Source: Tricholomella constricta (taxonomy: Eukaryota; Basidiomycota; Agaricomycetes; Agaricales; Lyophyllaceae). Taken from it: DNA of 64,000 bases. The DNA is taken from contig JAACJP010000051.1 in the NCBI GenBank assembly GCA_013368375.1, forward strand, positions 62,001-126,000, given 5' to 3'. A program made the position numbers and the translations under genes. The notes under the pieces are model-generated. The model had not been told where the DNA came from, searched no databases, and saw nothing but the letters and a program-made list of their open reading frames with translations. This document shows, one piece after another, positions 57,205-64,000 of this stretch (within the stretch, counting starts at the first letter, position 1; every line of letters begins with the position of its first letter).

Positions 57205-57238
57205 GACGAATGACCGGGGTTGACGAATGTACGGGGTA
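57205..57238. repeat. 34-bp dispersed repeat, second copy
   Basis: Exact match to 47054-47087 in the same orientation. Confidence 0.85.
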
Positions 57239-57446
57239 ACATCTGGTAACATAGTACACAAGTCAACCGCCTTAATTAGGGGAGCTAAGGCTCCAACCAT
57301 TTAGTTTGTTTACCGTTTTTAAACAGTACCACCATTTAGTTTTTTCGTTTAGTTTAGGGCATCAGCAAAATGGTAAACAAACGGTTTGTAAATGGTAAAT
57401 GGATGACATAAGGTAGGTGACCACCATCCAAGCGTTCAACGTTCAA

Positions 57447-58364
57447 CCCCAGTGAAAAGTCCGTCGGGCGGAATCAAGCACAAACGAGCCAAAAACGGTG
57501 CCAACGAGCCAAATCAAACCGAAATGGATGCTCGATTATCCTTTAAATATTCATTCAGTGACTTTCCAAGTTTACATAATTGCACGTCGACGTCGTCTCT
57601 GCCAGACAACACTTTATTACTTTCACTGTCAATGTACTTTATCTTTTCAGCAACTGTTCCTTTGCTTATGTGTTGGCAACACATAAGCAAACCGCGGTTC
57701 CTTTCTTATAAGTACAAGTGCGCGACACAGTCAATTCAAACACTTTCTCTCTCTCCTCCCATCACCATGTTCCTCCCGAGCCCCTAAGTTCTTCCTCCCA
57801 CTGGATATTTTTCTCTTCAATAATTCAGGCTTGGACTAACTGCGTTATCTGATGGCGACGGCGACAGTGATACCCATTTGGGACTCACGGAAGTCGAGAA
57901 GCGCGGGACGCGGCCCTGGGCCGAAGTCAGGTAATTTACAAATTGTTGAACATTTTTCTTCCATTCACATACATTATCGACCCAGGATTCAGCTCATAGA
58001 AGGGCAGCCGGATGGGGCCCGGGGAGAAATGGGTGGGTTGAGGGCGGGGCAGGGCATGCGGCACGGGGCTTTGGTTGGCACAAGGGCTTGTTAGACAGTG
58101 CATATAGCGCATATAGTAGGCTAATTAGTATTGATTAATATATTCAAATTGAACAAAAACATTATATATTGGAAGATATCTAATCATGAAGCTATCGAGC
58201 GAGAATGGAGCTATATTAGGCTACCAATACTGCTCGATGCTGCTCGAAATGGCTGGATAAAAGTCCCATTTCTAGAGCCGTAGTGAGCCGAATTGAGCTG
58301 ATTTTGGTGCTCAGGTTTGCGCTCGTTTGGGCTTGATTCCGCCCGACCGACTTTTCACTGGGGT
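57447..58364. mobile_element. Inverted-repeat element (MITE or foldback), about 920 bp
   Basis: 57447-57490 (starting CCCCAGTGAAAAGTCCGTCG) and 58321-58364 are reverse complements with only a few mismatches. The similarity continues outward through ACGTT-AACC. The arms begin with CAGTGAAAAG, reminiscent of hAT ends, but a clean target duplication is not visible. Inside there is AT-rich sequence and no recognised gene. Confidence 0.6.
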
Positions 58365-58516
58365 TCAACGTCCAGTGTTCGTTGTTCACGAAGGCTTCCC
58401 TAGCACGATATGCTCCAAATACATCCTTCACAATGGTTCATCTCAGACATGCTCGTTTTACCTTCAAAAGGCTCCCATGCAAAGCTTTATAGTTTACATC
58501 TGCCCAGTCTGCAACG

Positions 58517-58771
58517 ATGACTTCTGTGAGTGAGATCCTTGGTCTAATCACGAACCTCTCTACGCTTTCTGCAACTCTTCCTTCAAATGTTCCTATATGC
58601 ACCAAAGAGGACAAGATGTACCGAGTCCTCAACCTTCCGGAGGGCGAGACAGCCTATTTTACCCTCAACCGATGCTTTGATCTTCTGTTCAAGGAGGACC
58701 TCGAATGCCGCAAAGATGGACGGCTGCACTACTTGCGGCGTGGCAAGGACGGGCTCCCCTGGGGAGCTTAG
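58517..58771 (+). CDS. Unknown basidiomycete protein fragment
   Basis: The frame reads MTSVSEILGLITNLSTLSAT, then NLPEGETAYFTLNRCFDLLF and DGRLHYLRRGKDG. The FDLLF..DGRL..LRRGKDG pattern recurs in unnamed basidiomycete proteins. It stops just before the inverted TET/JBP unit. Confidence 0.35.
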   Translation: MTSVSEILGLITNLSTLSATLPSNVPICTKEDKMYRVLNLPEGETAYFTLNRCFDLLFKEDLECRKDGRLHYLRRGKDGLPWGA

Positions 58772-58906
58772 GGGCGGTTGAGATCAAACCGCCTCATTGT
58801 TTGCCCGTTGTGTTAGTATGTTTGTCTATCTTGCCCACTACTGACACTGTTATATTATGTAATCATCCAGACGTCCAACATCACACGTGACCGGTTAAAT
58901 TGCCAG

Positions 58907-59863
58907 CTCACAGTGCTGGGAGTGGGCAATGCCTGCGAAATATTGTCGGTATTTGGCCATGTTTGTTACCACTGTAATCTCAATGTGAAGTGTCCGGTAC
59001 ACTTTCTGGGAGCTGCAACACCTCTTTGGCCATTGCTAACAAGCAGTTTACATCCTTTTTAAAATCTGTACAAAGTGGTTGGAAAATTTATGAAAAATTT
59101 GGGCAGCAACAGGTGTCCTTATCATACATCCGAGCACTGGGGCCAGATACAAAAAATCGGCTCCAACCATTTTCTTAAGAATCGGGTCCAGATGCCCTTT
59201 TGAGCATGTTCCCAGTTCAAAACGCGTTATTTCACTTGGAAAGTGTACCTCGAGGGAAGGCCAATTGACGCGCTGATGTGGATTATGTAACACGCGCCAG
59301 ACGCGTCCAAATGAGCGCGCCGTGACACCACATACATCAAATCTGGCAATTATACCCTTCCTAGGCAGATTTCCGCGAGGATAAATACTCTAGGTACTGT
59401 AACGCGTCCCACACTATGTGATAGTACCATTTTTCTAATAAATCTACTGCCTATTTGCTCAAAAAGCATGAATTATGGCTAGACCCAAGGAATATGGCAA
59501 ATCCAAGCCCTCGAAGGCACAGAAGGCAGCCAGAAAGCAAAATCTAGCCTCAGCGAACACGTCACGGTCGAAGGAAAACATTCCCCACCCCTTATTCCCG
59601 CACCCAGCACACTAATCTCACATCTAATCTCACTTATCAATTTGCATATTCTACTGGTTCCACATTCAGAATCTGATAGATATACAGCACCACATTTTAA
59701 CTACCTCTATTGTACCCTAATAGATATTTCATGCAATCTACTTTCAATTTAGATGCTGAGGAGATGATACACGAGGTTGGGGCGCGTCGGACAGAAATTC
59801 AGGTGGCGGTGCCGTTAGTCAGCGGCCGCGACCGCCAGAGGCATTGCCCACTCCCACTCACAG
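58907..59863. mobile_element. Non-autonomous TIR element, about 943 bp
   Basis: The perfect 18-bp inverted ends TGGGAGTGGGCAATGCCT (58917-58934) and its inverse (59839-59856) are bordered by CTCACAG at 58907-58913 and 59857-59863. Copy 1 of the host unit (near 9075) has a single CTCACAG and no insertion. Three extra bases (TGC) lie before the left arm, so the duplication may be 7 or 8 bp. Inside is a small open frame, annotated separately. Confidence 0.85.
59475..59615 (+). CDS. 46-residue first-exon remnant inside the TIR element
   Basis: ATG at 59475, TAA at 59613-59615. The product is basic (MARPKEYGKSKPSKAQKAAR) with KENIPHP near the end. It resembles the disordered N-terminus of a larger transposon protein and may be what an internal deletion left behind. 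Confidence 0.4.
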   Translation: MARPKEYGKSKPSKAQKAARKQNLASANTSRSKENIPHPLFPHPAH

Positions 59864-59871
59864 CTCAAGTC

Positions 59872-59990
59872 ACTTTAACACAGAAATCGGTGATTGCACT
59901 GGTCTGTGTTCAGCGTGATTGCACTCTTTAACACAGAAATCGGTGATTGCACTGGTCTGTGTTCAGCGCACCAGTGATTGCACTGGTCCA
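59872..59990. repeat. Tandem repeats upstream of TET/JBP-like copy 2
   Basis: About two copies of the unit seen at 8770-9062, inverted (TCTTTAACACAGAAATCGGT, then GATTGCACTGGTCTGTGTTC). Confidence 0.85.
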
Positions 59991-60001
59991 CTGTCGAATC
60001 C

Positions 60002-61034
60002 ATGCCAAATTTAAAGGTGAGCAGTACCTGCTCGAAATACTCTAAAACCTCACATCCTATTGTTGCAGGATACTACTAGTTTCAAAACCCGTCAGAATAC
60101 TCCTCCTCCACCCAAGCTTGTTGCTCGTGCTGTCGCTGCTCGACTCGATCGGCGTACCCGGGGGGTCGATGTGAATACTGAACGGTAGGACCCTTGCCTG
60201 GAAGTTGGTCATGAGTTAACCCTCCCTTCGATATTCAGATATACCAACGAGCTAACAGAAGAGCAATTGGCCTCTCTCGTTGCTGACGCTTTCGACGAAC
60301 CTCTCACTGATGATGACGCTACCCCTTCGAACCGGAAACACTCCAAACGCCGACGGAAACCCCAGGTGTGCAGACCTTCTGACAACATTCGATTTGTTCG
60401 ACACATGGCTGCATCTTTGGAAGTTAATCATGGTGTGTGAGCTTACAACTTTGACTCCTGCCTGGCTCACTATTATAGTTGTCGTCCCATTCAATTTTGC
60501 AAGGGCCGCTGGGGGCCTCGAACCACTAGCCACCGATGTCCGGCCCCTTCCCATGACTTGGGATGACGATTGTCCAAGAAAGGTGGTCAGTTCAGATGGA
60601 TATACGCTGGCTGTTTATTTTCCCAAGCTTGTCAAGGAGCGGGGCGTGGTCAGAGACCAATTATTTTTTCTAGCCATGTCACTGACCTCTGTTTAGGCGA
60701 CACTTAATAAGATACTGATGGACTATGCTGCGGTAGTTCAGCCACACATTGGCAAATCTGCTACCAGCCAGGACAAGGTTGGCCTCTATGAGCATAGACC
60801 CGGCGAAATAGCTGGTGAGATCAGACTCTCCAGGGGATGGCATGCCCTTGGACAGGAGGTATTTCATTCTCTTATGACCACCACATCACAGAAGTCTAAC
60901 AGGTCTGTCAGAAAAAAGGCAAGGTCATGCCTTCCAAGGATAGCATGTCCACCAGCACAGTGTTCTCCACCACTTGTGCCTTATATGACGCATTAACACC
61001 CCTTTCTCAACGGATCAACGAAGCGATTCGCCTC
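60002..61034 (+). pseudogene. TET/JBP-like dioxygenase, copy 2, truncated by an LTR retrotransposon
   Basis: The same six-exon design as copy 1 can be followed: 60002-60016, then exons starting GATACTACT, ATATACC, TTGTCGTCC, GCGACAC and GTCTGTC. All five introns are conserved. Differences include a 6-bp insertion in exon 1 (ATGCCAAATTTAAAG), Lys/Glu and Gln/Arg changes near the PLATDV motif, and a Gly/Ser change after MST. The last exon stops at NEAIRL, about 55 residues before the HxD pair, because an LTR begins at 61035. The catalytic core is therefore missing in the window. The rest may lie beyond the retrotransposon. Confidence 0.85.
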
Positions 61035-61254
61035 TGTAAGGACGCCCACTATCTTATCTAATCTTGGTTATCTAATCGTATCTTATCGAGACGATTACGC
61101 TATTGTTTGGCAACACCTTCTGGTGTTGCCTATTTAATTCATTACATTAATTAAGTATAAACAACCTTGTACACCTATACGTAGCAATCGACAGACTTGT
61201 CAAGCTTACGTCTAGTGTGAACAACAAGGTCCCAAATTCTGTAACCCCGTTACA
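61035..61254 (+). repeat. 5' LTR of a second retrotransposon (right end uncertain)
   Basis: The left border is precise: similarity to TET/JBP copy 1 ends and TGTAAGGACGCC begins. A right end at 61254 (..CCGTTACA) is one candidate that gives TG..CA termini. A hairpin GGCAACACC/GGTGTTGCC lies at about 61110-61131. No tRNA-type primer site was found just after it. Confidence 0.55.
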
Positions 61255-61363
61255 TTTTTTTAAGCTACCTTGCTTTCTATTGCTGCGTACCCACGACGTT
61301 ACGCAGACCCACATTCCATTTAGAACACCCATCATCAAAAAGAACCAACGAGACCGAGACCCG

Positions 61364-64000
61364 ATGACAACAACTCCCACATCCGGAAAGAGCCGAACTC
61401 CGGTCCTCGAGGATGCGCTCACAGCGCATCCTCCATCACAACTTCCACTGCAACCAGTGGAAGTTGGATCAGTCGCTGGTGGACAAAGTTCACCAGCGCA
61501 GAATACACTAGGAGTAGAATCGGAGGAACTTTGGCCAATAGCAAGCACCAATGTGCCTGGGAGCTTGGCCGACGAATTGGCCAGGTCACATCGACCTGGC
61601 CCCACGGCGGGAAGCAGATGGCCAGACAGCCGTCTGTCAAATAGAGCGTTCGGGGCGTCCACCCTGAGCATAATCAAGATGGAGTCGGACGAAGACGACT
61701 TGTCCGACCCCGAGGCTAATGAAGAAGAGGCCAGCGAAAGGGAACTGCTTGCGCTTCAAGTGAAGCAATTCTGGGACACCACCGATGTGGTTAGCGAGCA
61801 TCGGCGAAGGCGACTGGAGGAACGAGCGGATAGGCTCGTTCTGCGATCTACCGGAGCACAATCCGTTGGAGAAATGGTCGCACAAGCATATGCCGACCGA
61901 TACTTGGAAGCGCTGTCCGTAGTAGTTACGGAATACAGGAAGAAGTACCCTAAGGGAACTTCGAATTCAGCAGTCAGCTCGATCGCTGGGACGCCTGTAC
62001 CTAAGAAAGCCTCGTTAAACAAAGGGAAAGGTCGTTGGGATGACCTCTTCACTCCTCAAGCAGTGGCTGCCGGATCGAACCAGCCTCTTGATGAGGCTGC
62101 CATGGCAGTATCGGCGCTGCATCAAGCGCGACAGTTAGGAGAATCTGACGACGATTATCGTCGTCGGTCTGCGGCAGCGAAGCGCGAGAGAATGACTCGT
62201 GAAGAGCATCTTGCGCAACCACAGGGATCCAAATGGGCCCCTGTTAGTGAGTCTACGTTAGACCCACCCACGGAACGTAAGTATACAACCACGCAAGCAG
62301 CTGGCGACGAAAGCGCGCCAGCTATTCAAGTACCTATGGATGCGAAGGATGGCCGTGTTCCATTAGCGAAAGATTGGAACAACCGAGTCGCATATCAGCG
62401 TTTGAGAAACGCTGATTTATCACGGAGCAAGTTCACGAATTATGATGATCAAGGAGTCGTCTTCGAAGGACATATGCCCGTAGATGAGATGGCGAGGCAA
62501 TGGGCCTCGCAAACTCAAGGTTCGGATGGTGGACTGGGAAATGGGGCCGTCGGAAAACATAATACGACGGCGACGGCTAACGGCCGTCAAGACATGCGGG
62601 TTCGTATAAGTGAACCCACTTCACACGCTCAGCCTCGATTTCAAAGTCGAGGCTACTCAATGCCTGACCCGATTCGCAGGAGTCAATCAATTGCGGACGG
62701 AATATATGCTGCTGGAGAGCAGCATAAAACTAAGATGCACGAACGGTTGCATCAATTGATACACGAGCGACTGGCTGTACGCCTATCGCTCCCTGATGGT
62801 ATGAAATCTCGCCGTGCGGACTCAAAGTCCGTAGGAACTTATAGTGGAAGCGCCAAGTTTGGCGAATTGGAAGAATGGCTAGCCAGCCTTGTCGTGATGC
62901 TAGCCGTGAGCCAGTTTGGAGGAGCAGAACGCGACCAAGAGCGCGTTCTGATAACATCTGAGTTCCTTGATGGTGAAGCTCGGAAATGGTACAATCGCCA
63001 TGTTATCCATGTGAACCGCGAAAAGCAGTCCTGGACGTTTGAAGACGTCATACTAGGGCTGTACGATCGGTTCGTGCTGCCTTCAACCATGCAGGATGCT
63101 CGTAACGACTTTAACGCCGTTACCTATTCGGCGAGCAAAGGCATACAAGGTCTGTATGACGACCTTGTGGATCATGCCATGAACATGGCAGCAAGAACGG
63201 ATGATTGGACGTTCCTGGAGAAATTTCTCAAAACACTTCCGCGCGATATGCGGAAGGCATTATTCGATGACGGGCTATCACCCGAAATCAATACAGCCCA
63301 AGAGTTCCTAGCGGTGGGCCTAGCACTTCAAGCCACCCAGAAAACGGCTGATTACTTTGAGCGGACCATAACCGCTCAGCGAAGTCAACTGAGCCAAATG
63401 CGGAAACCAGATGGGGGGCGAGTAAACGCTCCACACAATACTTTCAACAGGCCTCGACGGGTGTATGGCGCAGTAAATGAAAAGCCATATGTCAAGCCAG
63501 CGTATCAGGATCAACCTGGACGTGGAGAGCAAAAGCCCCACGTCGAAAAACCAGCGATGAAGACAGGAGATCGTCCGCGTTACGATCAACCTAAAAACCA
63601 CGATCATCACAACCATCCTCCGGGGGAAGTGTGCTTTAATTGTGGAAAACTAGGGCATTTTGCAAAAGATTGCAAACAGCCCAAGAAACAGCGAGCGTTC
63701 CTAAGGGCCGCACGTACAGCGGCACCTGACGCGGCAAGTGAGGCGGACGATGAAGACACGTCTCCTGAGGACCCGGACGGACGAGACAATGGACGCCCTG
63801 ATACAGAGGCGGACAATGAAGACGAAGGCGATGAGTTCGTAGACATGGAGGTCTACAAAAATGAATACTATGCTCGGGACGATGAGACCGAGCGTATGTT
63901 TGCAATGACAGAAGTAATTGCGTCAGAAGAACGCAATGATAAACCACCAGTTCGCAAAGTTAAAGTGCGGACGGGGAGGGACAAAATTGCTCGTCCCGTA
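61364..64000 (+). CDS. gag: Gag-like polyprotein of a second LTR retrotransposon (partial)
   Basis: Open from ATG 61364 (MTTTPTSGKSRTP) to the window edge, 879 codons without a stop. After about 470 residues of Ser/Asp/Arg-rich N-terminal region comes the Gag core (SAKFGELEEWLASLVVMLAV, FLDGEARKWYNRH, TYSASKGIQGLYDDL, WTFLEKFLKTLPRDM). A CCHC zinc knuckle, CFNCGKLGHFAKDCK, follows near residue 760, then an acidic stretch and the approach to a protease (VRKVKVRTGRDKI). The long N-terminal extension is unusual for fungal Ty3 Gag. Protease, RT and integrase would lie beyond 64000. The element is younger than the TET/JBP unit it cuts. Confidence 0.85.
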   Translation, partial: MTTTPTSGKSRTPVLEDALTAHPPSQLPLQPVEVGSVAGGQSSPAQNTLGVESEELWPIASTNVPGSLADELARSHRPGPTAGSRWPDSRLSNRAFGASTLSIIKMESDEDDLSDPEANEEEASERELLALQVKQFWDTTDVVSEHRRRRLEERADRLVLRSTGAQSVGEMVAQAYADRYLEALSVVVTEYRKKYPKGTSNSAVSSIAGTPVPKKASLNKGKGRWDDLFTPQAVAAGSNQPLDEAAMAVSALHQARQLGESDDDYRRRSAAAKRERMTREEHLAQPQGSKWAPVSESTLDPPTERKYTTTQAAGDESAPAIQVPMDAKDGRVPLAKDWNNRVAYQRLRNADLSRSKFTNYDDQGVVFEGHMPVDEMARQWASQTQGSDGGLGNGAVGKHNTTATANGRQDMRVRISEPTSHAQPRFQSRGYSMPDPIRRSQSIADGIYAAGEQHKTKMHERLHQLIHERLAVRLSLPDGMKSRRADSKSVGTYSGSAKFGELEEWLASLVVMLAVSQFGGAERDQERVLITSEFLDGEARKWYNRHVIHVNREKQSWTFEDVILGLYDRFVLPSTMQDARNDFNAVTYSASKGIQGLYDDLVDHAMNMAARTDDWTFLEKFLKTLPRDMRKALFDDGLSPEINTAQEFLAVGLALQATQKTADYFERTITAQRSQLSQMRKPDGGRVNAPHNTFNRPRRVYGAVNEKPYVKPAYQDQPGRGEQKPHVEKPAMKTGDRPRYDQPKNHDHHNHPPGEVCFNCGKLGHFAKDCKQPKKQRAFLRAARTAAPDAASEADDEDTSPEDPDGRDNGRPDTEADNEDEGDEFVDMEVYKNEYYARDDETERMFAMTEVIASEERNDKPPVRKVKVRTGRDKIARPV

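Larger units (their letters stand above)
58812..61034 (+). mobile_element. Inverted, truncated second copy of the TET/JBP-bearing unit
   Basis: This is the reverse complement of 9476 down to about 7738 with scattered substitutions. It has its own 943-bp insertion (58914-59856), fewer tandem repeats, and none of the MITE seen in copy 1. It ends abruptly at 61034, where an LTR begins. Confidence 0.9.

Noticed and set aside
61147..62052. Minus-strand open frames opposite the second gag
   Set aside because: Antisense to a continuous 879-codon Gag frame with a zinc knuckle.

Overview
This window looks like nuclear DNA of an agaricomycete (mushroom-forming) basidiomycete. Genes are split by many short GT-AG introns of about 45-60 nt. 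The gene families are basidiomycete ones: a KDZ transposase, a TET/JBP-like dioxygenase, a large JmjC-like protein, an Ulp1-like protease, a Crypton-type tyrosine recombinase, a MYND protein and chromodomain Ty3 elements. There are no rRNA, tRNA or CRISPR features and no bacterial operons. Nearly the whole window is accessory, transposon-driven sequence, and few housekeeping genes remain, mostly as relics. All exon models were read by eye from frame and splice signals.

Layout. 0-0.7 kb: 5' exons of a secreted fungal protein running off the left edge (minus). 1.5-2.5 kb: two repeat arrays. 2.6-5.95 kb: KDZ transposase (minus). 6.3-7.0 kb: tandem repeats. 7.3-8.8 kb: TET/JBP-like 2-oxoglutarate/Fe(II) dioxygenase (minus), followed by 60-bp-class tandem repeats and a 279-bp MITE with an 8-bp target duplication. 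10.4-14.4 kb: Tnp2/CACTA-like transposase (minus). 15.2-16.4 kb: coiled-coil RING protein (minus). 18.0-19.6 kb: WD40-like protein (minus). 20.0-21.2 kb: unknown proline-rich repeat protein (plus). 21.6-22.9 kb: Ulp1/C48 protease (minus), divergent from a large JmjC-like gene (plus, 23.1-33.7 kb). The JmjC gene is interrupted by a complete, apparently very young 6.4-kb chromodomain Ty3 retrotransposon (23722-30090, minus).

34.2-41.8 kb: a Crypton-like tyrosine-recombinase gene (plus) embedded in nested repeats. 42.0-46.7 kb: large coiled-coil gene (plus) with a duplicated exon-intron unit. 47.3-48.3 kb: degenerate minisatellite. 48.5-49.5 kb: MYND protein (minus). 49.7-50.4 kb: internally deleted nucleotide-sugar transporter. 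50.7-53.2 kb: unknown genes. 53.3-55.9 kb: fragments of a secreted-type protein and of a GCN2-like eIF2alpha kinase. 57.4-59.9 kb: non-autonomous inverted-repeat elements. 58.8-61.0 kb: an inverted, truncated second copy of the TET/JBP unit. 61.0-64.0 kb: 5' end of another LTR retrotransposon that cut that copy and runs off the right edge.

The central observation is that a TET/JBP-like DNA-modifying enzyme sits next to a KDZ transposase and behaves as mobile cargo. It exists here in two inverted copies about 50 kb apart, each altered independently by later insertions. The second is the Ty3 element: its sequence shows a self-priming site matched to a predicted transcript start exactly one TATA-box spacing downstream, a canonical -1 slippery site at the gag stop, and an ATGA stop/start overlap before pol.
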